Positions 1-8,891 of a DNA stretch of 64,000 nt are shown here, piece after piece. Every line of letters starts with the position of its first letter. Position 1 is the first letter of the stretch. The notes beneath the pieces were generated by a model. That model was not told the DNA's origin. It was given only the letters and a program-made list of their open reading frames with translations, and did no database searches. The translations under genes and the position numbers were made by a program. Source of the DNA: Novosphingobium sp. 9 (GTDB taxonomy: Bacteria > Pseudomonadota > Alphaproteobacteria > Sphingomonadales > Sphingomonadaceae). The DNA lies in assembly GCF_025340265.1 (NCBI RefSeq), contig NZ_CP022707.1:1-64000 (forward strand), in the 5' to 3' direction.

Positions 1-1434
1 ATGGAAGAGGATCAGGAAGCCGTAAATCTGGCGGCAGACTGGGCAGACATCAGCCAGGGCCTTCGCAAGGACCTGGGCCATCAGGCGCACAGCCAGTGGA
101 TCCGTCCGATCCAGCCGGGCAACTACTGCGCGGAGACGGGCACGCTCGATCTCTATCTCCCCACCGAATTCTCGGCCAACTGGGTTGCCGACCGTTTCGC
201 CGACCGGCTTTCGCTGGCCTGGAAGATCGCCCGTCCCGACGTGCGCCACGTGCGCGTGCTGGTGCATCCGGGCCGTCGCCAGCTGCCCGAGCTGCGTCTG
301 GGCGGCGGTGGCCGTCCCGCCAGCGCCCCTGCCAATGATTCGGCACAGGGCGCCGGTGACACGCTGGCCGCTGCGCTCGTCGGCGAATCGTTCGCCTCGC
401 TGGGTCAGGGCCCGGCCGGGATCGACGCCTCGCAGACGTTCGCCTCGTTCGTGACCGGCACCTCGAACGTGCTGGCGTTCAACGCCGCACAGCGCATGTC
501 GGCCACGGAAACGCCGCAGTTCTCGCCGCTCTACCTCAAGGCCGCTACCGGTCAGGGCAAGACGCACCTACTCCACGCGATCGGCCACGCCTACCTTGCC
601 AGCCACCCGCAGGCGCGAATCTTCTACTGCTCGGCAGAGCGCTTCATGGTCGAGTTCGTCCAGGCGCTGCGCCAGAACCAGATGATCGAGTTCAAGGCCC
701 GCCTGCGCGGCTTCGACCTGCTGCTGGTGGACGATATCCAGTTCATCATCGGCAAGGCTTCGGCACAGGAAGAGCTGCTCTACACGATCGATGCGCTGCT
801 GCAGGAAGGCAAGCGACTGGTCTTCGCCGCCGACCGCGCGCCCCAGGCGCTCGATGGCGTCGAACCGCGCCTGCTCTCGCGCCTGTCGATGGGCCTCGTC
901 GCCGACATCCAGCCTGCCGACATCGAACTGCGCCGCGCGATCCTCGAAGGCCGCCTGACGCGCTTCGCCTCGGTGGACGTGCCTGCGGACGTGATCGAGT
1001 TCCTGGCCCGCACCATCAATCGCAACGTGCGCGAGCTGGTCGGCGGCCTCAACAAGCTGATCGCCTATGCCCAGCTGACCGGGCAGGCCGTGTCGCTCCA
1101 GCTTGCCGAAGAGCAGCTGACCGACATCCTCTCGGCCAACCGCCGCCGGATCACCATCGACGAGATCCAGCGCACGGTCTGCCAGTTCTACCGCATCGAC
1201 CGCACCGAGATGAGCAGCAAGCGCCGCGCCCGCGCGGTCGTGCGCCCGCGTCAGGTGGCGATGTACCTCGCCAAGGTGCTGACGCCGCGCTCGTACCCCG
1301 AGATCGGCCGCAAGTTCGGTGGCCGCGATCACTCGACGGTGATCCACGCCGTGCGCCTAATCGAGGATCTGCGCAGCCGCGATGCCGACATGGACGGCGA
1401 CGTGCGCTCGCTGCTCCGCCAGCTCGAAAGCTGA
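1..1434 (+). CDS. dnaA: Chromosomal replication initiator protein DnaA
   Basis: DnaA in its ATP form binds DnaA boxes, opens the origin and helps load the replicative helicase. The 477-residue product has the usual order: an N-terminal interaction domain (about 10-95), a variable linker, an AAA+ domain (about 120-350) and a C-terminal DNA-binding domain (about 385-477) carrying the DnaA signature GGRDHSTVIHA. Walker A reads GQGKT at 184-188, preceded by AAT instead of the GG-x-GLGKT form of E. coli, and Walker B is LLLVDD with Asp244-Asp245. Length is normal. The frame starts on base 1, so its promoter and ribosome binding site are not visible. Confidence 0.97.
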   Translation: MEEDQEAVNLAADWADISQGLRKDLGHQAHSQWIRPIQPGNYCAETGTLDLYLPTEFSANWVADRFADRLSLAWKIARPDVRHVRVLVHPGRRQLPELRLGGGGRPASAPANDSAQGAGDTLAAALVGESFASLGQGPAGIDASQTFASFVTGTSNVLAFNAAQRMSATETPQFSPLYLKAATGQGKTHLLHAIGHAYLASHPQARIFYCSAERFMVEFVQALRQNQMIEFKARLRGFDLLLVDDIQFIIGKASAQEELLYTIDALLQEGKRLVFAADRAPQALDGVEPRLLSRLSMGLVADIQPADIELRRAILEGRLTRFASVDVPADVIEFLARTINRNVRELVGGLNKLIAYAQLTGQAVSLQLAEEQLTDILSANRRRITIDEIQRTVCQFYRIDRTEMSSKRRARAVVRPRQVAMYLAKVLTPRSYPEIGRKFGGRDHSTVIHAVRLIEDLRSRDADMDGDVRSLLRQLES

Positions 1435-1469
1435 GGTTTTCCGCCGGATATCCGGCGCGGAACAACAGC

Positions 1470-1490
1470 CTATTCACAACGTTACCCACA
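1470..1490 (+). promoter_or_regulatory. Two DnaA-box-like nonamers downstream of dnaA
   Basis: Two direct near-matches to the DnaA box TTATNCACA lie here: ctattcaca (1470-1478) and ttacccaca (1482-1490), each with one mismatch. A perfect 16-bp palindrome, cgccggatatccggcg, sits just upstream at 1442-1457. They could be DnaA binding sites or part of an origin, but two imperfect boxes are weak evidence and no AT-rich unwinding region was recognised. Confidence 0.3.
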
Positions 1491-1675
1491 GGCCGGCCGC
1501 ATCCAATGCGCGCCGGCCTGTTTGCATTTTACCGCCTTCAAAGCCCGTATCGACGCGCGTTCACACTTTTTAACTTTTGGCTAACCCGCGCGTCTCTAGC
1601 GTCCCTTTCAAGCCTGATGATCTTCGGGTTCGACCACACCAACGTCTACAACCAGAGGAAGAGGCAAGCCCCCCT

Positions 1676-2524
1676 ATGCGCTTCTATCAGGCCACCACGT
1701 TCCTGTTTCCGCGCCATTACGAGTGGCGCATTCTGACCGTCTGCTTCGGCGCCGTGCATGTTCCCCTGATCGCCTGCGTCGCCTTTGCCGCGCTGTCGGG
1801 CCAGTGGCATCCGATTACCCTGCTGGTCCTGCTGCTCGCGACGCTGGCAGGCACCGCCTGCGGACTTGCTGCCGTGCACGGCCTGCTCTCCCCCGTCACC
1901 AAGGCGACGCGGATGCTCGAATCGATCCAGGCGGGCAAGCGCGTCACCGACATTCCCATCGGGGGTCGCGATCTGGTCGGCCAGCTGCTCCACGGCGTCA
2001 CCACCGCCGCCAACGAATCGGCGGCGCGGATCGAAAAGCTGACCGACGCGGCAGAGCGCGACCCGCTGACCCGCATCCGCAACCGTCGCGGCTTTCTCGG
2101 CACGGCCGAGCGCCTGCTCGACGGCGAGCGCTCGGGTGTCTTCGCGCTCGTCGATATCGACCACTTCAAGCTGATCAACGACCAACTCGGCCACGATCGC
2201 GGCGACGACCTGCTCACCGCCTTTGCCGCGCGCCTGTCCGAAGGTGTGCGCCGCACCGATCTGGTCGCGCGCTGGGGCGGCGAGGAATTCGCGGTGGTCT
2301 TCCCCGATACCGACATGAACGAAGCACACCGGGTGATGGACCGCCTGCGCGCCGCGATTGCCGAGAGCACCGCGCTCGGCGTCGGCAGCCGCCGCGTGAC
2401 GTTCTCGTGCGGCCTTGCCCCGCTTTCAGGCTTCTCCTCGCTGGGAGAGGCCACGCGCGCGGCGGACACCGCGCTCTATCGCGCCAAGGCCGGAGGGCGC
2501 AACCGGGTGACGCTGGCAGCATAG
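1676..2524 (+). CDS. Membrane-anchored diguanylate cyclase (GGDEF)
   Basis: Predicted to make cyclic di-GMP from two GTP at the inner membrane. The 282-residue protein has two hydrophobic segments in its first 70 residues, a short HAMP-like linker and then a complete GGDEF domain. The active-site motif is GGEEF at residues 201-205. An RRTD sequence lies five residues upstream, matching the RxxD inhibitory site for product feedback. The frame is open further upstream, but this ATG directly precedes the first membrane segment and has purine-rich agaggaagaggc upstream. No PAS or other sensor domain is seen. It is monocistronic and downstream of dnaA. Confidence 0.9.
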   Translation: MRFYQATTFLFPRHYEWRILTVCFGAVHVPLIACVAFAALSGQWHPITLLVLLLATLAGTACGLAAVHGLLSPVTKATRMLESIQAGKRVTDIPIGGRDLVGQLLHGVTTAANESAARIEKLTDAAERDPLTRIRNRRGFLGTAERLLDGERSGVFALVDIDHFKLINDQLGHDRGDDLLTAFAARLSEGVRRTDLVARWGGEEFAVVFPDTDMNEAHRVMDRLRAAIAESTALGVGSRRVTFSCGLAPLSGFSSLGEATRAADTALYRAKAGGRNRVTLAA

Positions 2525-2528
2525 GGCA

Positions 2529-2652
2529 GACATTCAGCCCTGACGGCCTGCAAATGGCGATTTTCCGAGCTTCCTGTGCTCACGTACCGGAAGTACGCTG
2601 CGCTCCCGGTCCCGAAAAATCACCATTTTCGGCTCGTCATCATCTGAATGTC
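2529..2652. repeat. Long imperfect inverted repeat after the GGDEF gene
   Basis: Outer arms gacattcag (2529-2537) and ctgaatgtc (2644-2652) are perfect complements. Inner arms aaatggcgatttt (about 2552-2564) and aaaatcaccattt (2616-2628) match with one mismatch. The centre holds a small gtaccggaagtac inverted repeat. The whole could fold into a long cruciform or act as a factor-independent terminator. A gcagcagacattcag fragment recurs near 33341, which suggests a dispersed repeat. Confidence 0.5.
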
Positions 2653-2727
2653 GAACACCCCTTGGGCGTTGCCTGCGGCATCAGGCCGAGCCTTCACCCT
2701 GCCCTGCCCATGCGCTAGGACAGGGTC

Positions 2728-3522
2728 ATGACGACCTCCCCTGCCCCCATCATCACGCCAGAGCGCGCCCAGCGCTTCGCCCGGCATATCGTGCTGCCCG
2801 AGATCGGCGGCGCCGGACAGGTCGCCCTTGCCCGCGCGCATGTGGTGCTGATCGGCTGCGGCGGCATTGGTGCCCCCGCGCTCCAGTATCTGGCGGGCGC
2901 AGGGGTCGGGAAAGTGACGCTGGTAGACCGTGATGTCGTCGACACCAGCAATCTCCAGCGCCAGACTGTTTTCACGCCGTCGGATGTCGGCACGCCCAAG
3001 GCGGAAGCGGCGGCCGGATGGGTGCGGCGTTTCGATCCTGCCATCGATGTCACCGCTTGCGTCGAGAACGTGGGGAGCGATAACGCGAGCGCACTGGTCT
3101 CCGGCGCCGATCTGGTACTGGACGGGTGTGACAACTTCGCGACTCGTCTCGCGGTGTCAGATGCCTGTGTCGCGGCAGACATATCGCTGACAAGTGCGGC
3201 GGTCGGCCGCTTTCAGGGACAGGTCGCCAACTTCGCCGGACACCTGCCCGACCAGCCCTGCTACCGCTGCTTCGTGGGCGACGCCTTCGACGCGGCCGAC
3301 TGCGACACTTGCGCCGCCGACGGCGTGCTGGGCGCGATGGTCGGCATGGTCGGCACCTTCGCGGCCATGCACGCGATGCGCGTGCTGCTCCACGGCCACG
3401 CCGCGCTGGGCGACGATCCGCAGTTCGGCACCCTCCACCTGATCGACGGCCTAAAGCCCGGCATGCGCGCCATGCGAATCGCGAAAGACCCCGCCTGCCG
3501 GGCGTGTGGGGGTAATGTCTGA
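2728..3522 (+). CDS. HesA/MoeB/ThiF-family adenylyltransferase
   Basis: E1-like enzyme that would adenylate the C-terminal glycine of a ubiquitin-like sulfur carrier such as MoaD or ThiS, for molybdopterin or thiamine synthesis. At 264 residues it is a single adenylation domain. The nucleotide loop is GCGGIG at 43-48, followed by an acidic LVDRD segment and the DGCDNFATR motif. A structural zinc site is formed by Cys178/Cys181 (CYRC) and Cys257/Cys260 (CRAC). There is no C-terminal rhodanese domain. No carrier protein or other moa/thi gene lies nearby, so MoeB and ThiF roles cannot be separated from sequence alone. Confidence 0.88.
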   Translation: MTTSPAPIITPERAQRFARHIVLPEIGGAGQVALARAHVVLIGCGGIGAPALQYLAGAGVGKVTLVDRDVVDTSNLQRQTVFTPSDVGTPKAEAAAGWVRRFDPAIDVTACVENVGSDNASALVSGADLVLDGCDNFATRLAVSDACVAADISLTSAAVGRFQGQVANFAGHLPDQPCYRCFVGDAFDAADCDTCAADGVLGAMVGMVGTFAAMHAMRVLLHGHAALGDDPQFGTLHLIDGLKPGMRAMRIAKDPACRACGGNV

Positions 3523-4072
3523 AGGAGGGTTATCCGGTCACGATATACAATGCTCCCAGGAGCGAGGTTTTCTGCCGTTCGGCAATCGCCCCTTTCCTCG
3601 TCATTCCCGCGAAGGCGGGAATCCAGTAGCGACCTTGCGATAAGGGATGCCTGCCGACCTGATCCCTCCATTCTCGCCCTGGCACAAAACATTACCTCCT
3701 GCGCAAGCACCGCACCTGATCGAAAAGGGAAATCCGCCGTGGTGCAATCTCGCCAGCGATCTCGGTTTCGACGCGTTGCGCCGACTGGATTCCCGCCTTC
3801 GCGGGAATGACGAAAGTTGAAGTGAATCGGTCGTATGACCGCAATCCACCCATACCAGACGTCAAAGTGAACGTGTTTCAGGTCCATCAAGCCAACTCCG
3901 ATCATGAAAGACTGACGTGGGTTGCGGATTCTCACCGCGCACGCCCACTCAGCCATGGATCCTGAAGCGAGTTGAGGATGACGAGCAGGGATACGTCCAT
4001 TTTCGCTCCCCCATCAAGCCCGCCGACTAACGTCTGATCGACCGCGCAAAAAACCGACGCCCCTTCTCCTGC
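3523..4072. other. Intergenic region holding a REPIN-like repeat
   Basis: This 550-base gap between two converging genes holds the 214-bp inverted-repeat element at 3599-3812. The remaining bases (3813-4072) show no gene, RNA or clear terminator. Open frames crossing it translate the repeat (they read SREGGNP) and are not considered genes. Confidence 0.6.
3599..3812. repeat. REPIN-like element, copy 1 (28-bp terminal inverted repeats)
   Basis: The left end (3599-3626) and right end (3785-3812) are perfect 28-bp inverted repeats. Each end contains its own perfect hairpin, attcccgc-gaag-gcgggaat. Two REP hairpins in opposite orientation around a spacer is the layout of a REPIN. A second copy at 23942-24146 has identical ends and a partly similar interior (tggtgca followed by cagcgat close to the right end). 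No target duplication was recognised, and no RAYT transposase gene is in the window. Confidence 0.8.
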
Positions 4073-5416
4073 CTACTCCCGCAATGCGCGTTTGAACTGG
4101 TCCGACAGCGGGCGCAGGATATAGCTGAGCAGCGAATGCTGCTGGGTCTGGATGAACACCTCCACCGGCATGCCCACTGCCAGACGCTTGCCGTGAAGCC
4201 GGGCCAGTTCCTTGCGCGGAATGGCGATCCGCGCCTCGTACCACACGGCGCCCGTGGCAGCGTCCTGCGTGCGGTCCGTCGCAACGCGCAGGACACGCCC
4301 GTTCAGTTCGGGTGTGGTGCGCATGTCGAACGCAGTGAAACGCAGCACTGCCCGGCGCCCCGCCTCTACCCGGTCAACCGCACTCACCGAAATCCGGGCA
4401 CTGACTTCCAGCCTCCCGCCATCCGGCACGACCTCGGCCACTGTGTCGCCGGCCCGCACGATCCCGCCAATCGTCGAGACCGCCAGCTTCTCGACCGTGC
4501 CCGCGACCGGCGAGCGGATCGCGGTATGCCGATCTTCATCTTCCGCGCTGGCAGCGCGCGGCCCTGCATCGGCCAGCGCCGCCTGCGCCTGCCCGAGATC
4601 GGCAGCCGCCTGCGCCCGCGAAGTGCTGGCAAGCGCGGCAAGTTGCGCCTCAAGTTCCGCGATCTGTGCCCGTGCCCCGGCGACGCTTTCCTCTGCGGTC
4701 TTGCGACTGGCCTCCACGCCCACGGCGGCCCGCTCCAGCGCACTCAACCGATCGAGCGTGGTCAGACGGCGTTCGTAGAGCTTGCGGGTCTGATCCAGTT
4801 CGCGCCCGATAAGCGCCTGCTGGCTGGCGTAGGCGACGGTGTCCGCCTCACCGCGCCGGACATCAGCCCGTGCCGCCGCGATCCGCGCCCGCAACGCGCG
4901 GGCCTGATCGGCAAGAGCGGCCTCGTTCAGGCGCAGCGCCTGCCGCTCGTCGCGCAGGATGCCTGTGGTAGCCTGCCCGGACAGCGCCTTTGATGCGGCG
5001 ACGTCACTGCGCCCCTCACTCTGCGCACGCAGCCGGTCGATCCGCGCGATCAGCCGATCCCGCCCCAGCCCGGCGTATGCCGCACTGGCTTCTGTGACAG
5101 ACTCGTCCAGCCGCACAAGCACTTGCCCGGCCTGCACGTGATCGCCGTTCTGCACGGCAATCTCTGAGACCACACCACCATAAGGCTGCGAGACGCGCTT
5201 GACCTGACCTGCGACATCGACCGTCCCTTCGGCCACGACGGCTCCCGCCAGCGGCAGGAAGGCCGCCAGTCCGCCCAGGCCAAACACCAAGGCGACGACG
5301 CCCAGAACGCCCGCGACCGCCAGCCGTCGCAAACGCACCTCGTCCGCAGCGGCAGTCGAGCCAGCCGGGTCCGAAGAAACCGCAGCAGCGGGTATGGCAA
5401 GCGCCAGCCCCATCAT
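4073..5416 (-). CDS. HlyD-family periplasmic adaptor of type I secretion
   Basis: Membrane fusion protein linking the inner-membrane ABC exporter to a TolC channel. The 447-residue protein has a short cytoplasmic N-terminus, one transmembrane helix (about 31-58), a biotinyl-lipoyl half-motif around 65-110, a long Ala/Arg/Glu-rich coiled-coil hairpin (about 120-290), the second lipoyl half (RSPVAGTVEKL) and a C-terminal beta-barrel region. This is the HlyD/PrtE architecture. Its ATG overlaps the stop codon of the upstream ABC gene by four bases (ATGA), so the two are translationally coupled. Confidence 0.92.
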   Translation of the reverse strand: MMGLALAIPAAAVSSDPAGSTAAADEVRLRRLAVAGVLGVVALVFGLGGLAAFLPLAGAVVAEGTVDVAGQVKRVSQPYGGVVSEIAVQNGDHVQAGQVLVRLDESVTEASAAYAGLGRDRLIARIDRLRAQSEGRSDVAASKALSGQATTGILRDERQALRLNEAALADQARALRARIAAARADVRRGEADTVAYASQQALIGRELDQTRKLYERRLTTLDRLSALERAAVGVEASRKTAEESVAGARAQIAELEAQLAALASTSRAQAAADLGQAQAALADAGPRAASAEDEDRHTAIRSPVAGTVEKLAVSTIGGIVRAGDTVAEVVPDGGRLEVSARISVSAVDRVEAGRRAVLRFTAFDMRTTPELNGRVLRVATDRTQDAATGAVWYEARIAIPRKELARLHGKRLAVGMPVEVFIQTQQHSLLSYILRPLSDQFKRALRE

Positions 5417-7170
5417 CCATGCCCTTCGGCATCGGCCTCGGCCATCGCCAGATCTTCCTCCACCGGTGACGGCTGCGAGCCCCGCTCGCCCACATCGCGG
5501 CGCATGAAGCTGTCGCGCGGCCCGAACTGTTCTATGCGGCCATTGCCCATCACCAGCACATGGCTGACATGTTGGACGATGCTGGCCCGATGCGCGATCA
5601 CCACGACGATGCCGCCACGTGCCCGTGCCGAGGCGATAGCTCGCGCCAGCGCACGCTCCCCCTCGAAATCGAGATTGCTGTTGGCCTCGTCCAGCACCAG
5701 CAGGAAAGGATCGCCATAGAGCGCCCGCGCCAGCGCAATACGCTGCTGCTGCCCACCCGAAAGGCTGGCGCCGTTGGCACCGATCACATAGTCGTATCCA
5801 CCCTCCAGCCCGACGATAAGATCATGCACATCGGCTGCACGCGCCGCGGCCAGAATCGCATCGCGGTCTGCGTCCGGCTCAAAGCGCGCAATGTTCTGCG
5901 CCAGCGTGCCGGGCAACAACTCGATCCCCTGCGGCACATACCCCACGATCCGCCCGCGCTGCGGCCCCGACCACTGATCGAGCGTGGCCCCGTCCAGTCG
6001 CACCGAACCATGGCGTACCGGCCAGATCCCGCAGATCGCCCGTGCCAGCGTGGATTTTCCCGATCCGCTGCGCCCGATCACCGCCACGGCATCGCCTGCC
6101 TGCAAACGAAAGCTCGCTCCCGACACGGTCAGCTCGCGAAGACCCGGCGGCGCACAGGCCACTGCCTCCAGCACCAGATCGTGCGAGGGCAGATCGAGCC
6201 CCATCGGCTCCTGTTCCACCGGCACGGCCTGCAGATGATCGCGCAGCCGGACCATGGCCTGCCGGGCGGCGAGCAACTGCTTCCAGTTGGCGATCACCTG
6301 TTCGGCCGGCGCCAGCGCGCGGGCGGACAGGATCGAGCTGGCAATGATCACCCCGCCGCTCGCCCTGCCCTCGATCACCAGCCATGCGCCGAGCGCCAGC
6401 ACCGCTGACTGCAGAAGCAGGCGAAAAGCCTTGCTCGCCCCGCCGATCGAGCTGGACAGCCAGGCGAGACGATCGTTTGCGGCGAGATGCGCGGTTTCCG
6501 CATCGTGCCAGGCCCGGCGATGCCAGCGCGACATGCCCATCGCCCGGATCGTCTCGGCATTTCGGCGCGTGGTCTCGGCCATGCCGAAACGCGCGCTCGA
6601 TGCCTGCACGTTCAGCATGGCGGTGGCCCGCGTGGCGCGATCGTTGAAGATCATCAGCCCGATCAGCACCAGCGCGCCCGCCGTCACCAGCAGCGCAAGG
6701 CTCCAATGGAAAACGGCCAGCACCAGCAGGTAGAGCAGCACCCAGGGCAGGTCCAGCAGTGCCAGAGGCCCCGGCCCGGAGAGGAAGCTGCGCACGGCAT
6801 CGGCATCGCGCACGATCTGGATGCCATTGGGCAGGACGCCGTGAGTCAGCTCGAAGCCGGAAACCACATCCATGACCCGGTCAGACAGGCGCCGGGTGAA
6901 CATGGTGCCCGCCTGTACAAGGATCGCACCGCGCAGAATGTCGAAACCCGCCTGGAACAGGTAGGCGAAAGCCACCAGCACGAACAGGCCGACCAGCGAG
7001 GGCACGCTGCGCGAAGGCAGCACATCGTCATAGACGAGCAGCATGAAGAACGAGCCCGACAGCAGCAGGACGTTGTAGACGCTGCTGATCGCCGCAATCG
7101 GCAAAAGCACCCGGCGCACCGGAGCCGTGGCATCGCGAAGATCCTGCGTCAGAACGCCGAAGCCGAACAT
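5413..7170 (-). CDS. Type I secretion ABC transporter permease/ATPase (PrtD-like)
   Basis: Half-transporter that energises one-step export of an unfolded protein through the inner membrane. The 585 residues start MFGFG. A membrane domain with about five or six helices fills the first 300 residues. The nucleotide-binding domain has Walker A GRSGSGKST (about 363), signature LSGGQQQR (about 470), Walker B LLVLDEAN (about 490) and the switch histidine in AHR (about 524). There is no N-terminal C39 peptidase domain, so it resembles PrtD rather than peptide exporters. The frame stays open to 7560, but homology and the divergent tolC promoter favour 7170. It is the first gene of a pair with hlyD. 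Confidence 0.92.
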   Translation of the reverse strand: MFGFGVLTQDLRDATAPVRRVLLPIAAISSVYNVLLLSGSFFMLLVYDDVLPSRSVPSLVGLFVLVAFAYLFQAGFDILRGAILVQAGTMFTRRLSDRVMDVVSGFELTHGVLPNGIQIVRDADAVRSFLSGPGPLALLDLPWVLLYLLVLAVFHWSLALLVTAGALVLIGLMIFNDRATRATAMLNVQASSARFGMAETTRRNAETIRAMGMSRWHRRAWHDAETAHLAANDRLAWLSSSIGGASKAFRLLLQSAVLALGAWLVIEGRASGGVIIASSILSARALAPAEQVIANWKQLLAARQAMVRLRDHLQAVPVEQEPMGLDLPSHDLVLEAVACAPPGLRELTVSGASFRLQAGDAVAVIGRSGSGKSTLARAICGIWPVRHGSVRLDGATLDQWSGPQRGRIVGYVPQGIELLPGTLAQNIARFEPDADRDAILAAARAADVHDLIVGLEGGYDYVIGANGASLSGGQQQRIALARALYGDPFLLVLDEANSNLDFEGERALARAIASARARGGIVVVIAHRASIVQHVSHVLVMGNGRIEQFGPRDSFMRRDVGERGSQPSPVEEDLAMAEADAEGHG

Positions 7171-7337
7171 CGATCCTCTACCTCCGCAGCAAGGTCGGAT
7201 CGTCCGCTGCAAGACGCGACCGCGCAAGGCGAGATCGGTGCATTTTCGAGCAATCCCCGCGTGCTGGATGCCCCATCGACGCTCTACACTGGCCGTAGCT
7301 GGCGCTTGCCCATGCCGCCCTGCCGGATGACACCACC

Positions 7338-8873
7338 ATGCCCCTTCGCACAGCCGCCACGGATCGCCCTCGCCTGTGGACCGCCGAAAGCCTGCTGCCG
7401 GTCGCAATCCTGTTTCTGTATCCCGGCACTGCCCATGCGGAAACGCTGCCCGAGGCGATTGCCGCCGCGCTCGAACAGAACCCCGTTCTGGCAGCCGGAA
7501 AGGCGCAGGTGCGTGCAGCAGACGAAGTTCGCAACCGGACGCAAGGCGCCTATGGTCCAAGCCTGTCGGTAACGGTCAGCCATGACTATACGCTCGAAAC
7601 CGATCGCGACCCGCCTTATGCCTCGACGCAAGACGGGTTCGCGACCTCGGGTGCCGTGACTCTGACCCAGCCGCTGTTCACCTTCGGGCGCCTCGCGGCG
7701 GCCACCCTGTCGGCAAAGGCACAGCAAGGGCTCGCACGCGAACAGTTGCGGGCCGTGCGCCAGACGCTGATCCTCAATGTCGTCGCCGCCTATGCCGCGC
7801 TTCGACGCGACCTTGCGCTGGAGTCCGTGGCACGGGAGAACCGCGATCTGTTGACGCGCCAGCGCGCGATCATTCAGGCCCGCTACGATCTGCGCGATGC
7901 GACTGCCCCCGATCTGGAACAGACCGCCGCCCAGCTGGCTCTGGCAGAGGGGCGCGTGCTGGATGCCCGATCCGCTGCCGAGCAAAGCGCTGCCCGCTAT
8001 CGCAATCTGGTCGGCCATTACCCGGCAGACCTTCAGACAATCCCCTCGCCCCCGGCACTCCCGGCGCGTACGGAGCTTGAGGCGCAAGGCATCGATGCCA
8101 GCCCCGATCTGGCCATCGCCCGCCTGCAGGAGCGGATCGCCGCCGCCGCGCTCGCCGCCGCCCGCGCCGAGACAGGGCCGACGCTTTCCGCCCACGCCTC
8201 GGCAGAACGAACGCCCTTTACGCCTTATGCGAATACCAGCCGCAGCGAGGCGCTGGTGGCAGGCGTCACGCTGTCGATGCCGCTTTACAGCAGCGGCCAG
8301 CTCTCGGCTGCCGTGCGCGAGGCAGAGGCGCGCGATCAGGCCGCGATCCTCCAGATCGAACAGGCCTGGCGCGACATGCGCGAAGCCATCGCCGCCAATC
8401 AGGCGAGCGCTGCCGCCGCACGCGAGCGGCTGCCGCTTTACCGGGAAGCGGTCCGCAATGCCGAAAGCGCCGTGGCCGGCATTCAGGAACAGGAGCGCGC
8501 CGGCATTCGCACACTGCGCGAAGTGCTTGATGCCACCACCGACCTGTTGACGGCCCGCACCACGCTGGCGCAGGCGGAAGCCGATGCCCTGATCACGCAG
8601 GCCAGCGCCCTGCGCGCTGCCGGGTTGCTTGACGACGAGACCGCCCTGTTCGCACCGGCCATCGACAATGTCACGCCGCCGGACGCACACCTCCCCGCCC
8701 CCTCTCTCTCGCTATCGCCGGTAACGGATAATCTGGCAGGACTTCCCCTCCGGCCGCTGATCGCACCGCTCGATGCGCTGGCGGTTTCCAGCCACGCCAC
8801 ACCGCCAAAAGTCCATCACGAAGACGACGCGCCGTTTATCTGGCCTACCCTGCCTTCCAGTACCCCGCCCTGA
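7338..8873 (+). CDS. TolC-family outer membrane channel protein
   Basis: Outer membrane factor that would complete the type I secretion channel. A signal peptide ending TAHA (cleavage after about residue 34) is followed by ETLPEAIAAALEQNP, the typical start of a TolC repeat. The mature part holds two similar Ala/Arg-rich helical halves with beta-strand motifs such as PLFTFGRLAAA and MPLYSSGQLSAA. Length (511) fits the family. The C-terminal 70 residues are Pro/Leu-rich and probably unstructured. The gene is divergent from the ABC/HlyD pair across 167 bases, which must hold both promoters. Confidence 0.92.
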   Translation: MPLRTAATDRPRLWTAESLLPVAILFLYPGTAHAETLPEAIAAALEQNPVLAAGKAQVRAADEVRNRTQGAYGPSLSVTVSHDYTLETDRDPPYASTQDGFATSGAVTLTQPLFTFGRLAAATLSAKAQQGLAREQLRAVRQTLILNVVAAYAALRRDLALESVARENRDLLTRQRAIIQARYDLRDATAPDLEQTAAQLALAEGRVLDARSAAEQSAARYRNLVGHYPADLQTIPSPPALPARTELEAQGIDASPDLAIARLQERIAAAALAAARAETGPTLSAHASAERTPFTPYANTSRSEALVAGVTLSMPLYSSGQLSAAVREAEARDQAAILQIEQAWRDMREAIAANQASAAAARERLPLYREAVRNAESAVAGIQEQERAGIRTLREVLDATTDLLTARTTLAQAEADALITQASALRAAGLLDDETALFAPAIDNVTPPDAHLPAPSLSLSPVTDNLAGLPLRPLIAPLDALAVSSHATPPKVHHEDDAPFIWPTLPSSTPP

Positions 8874-8891
8874 CCTCAGGCGCCCCTGAAC

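Noticed and set aside
3261..3956. 231-codon minus-strand frame containing HSREGGNP
   Set aside because: That peptide is the usual spurious translation of the attcccgc REP hairpin; the rest is antisense to the ThiF-like gene.
7171..7560. 130-codon N-terminal extension of the type I ABC gene
   Set aside because: It runs over the start of the divergent tolC gene and has no C39-like or other domain.
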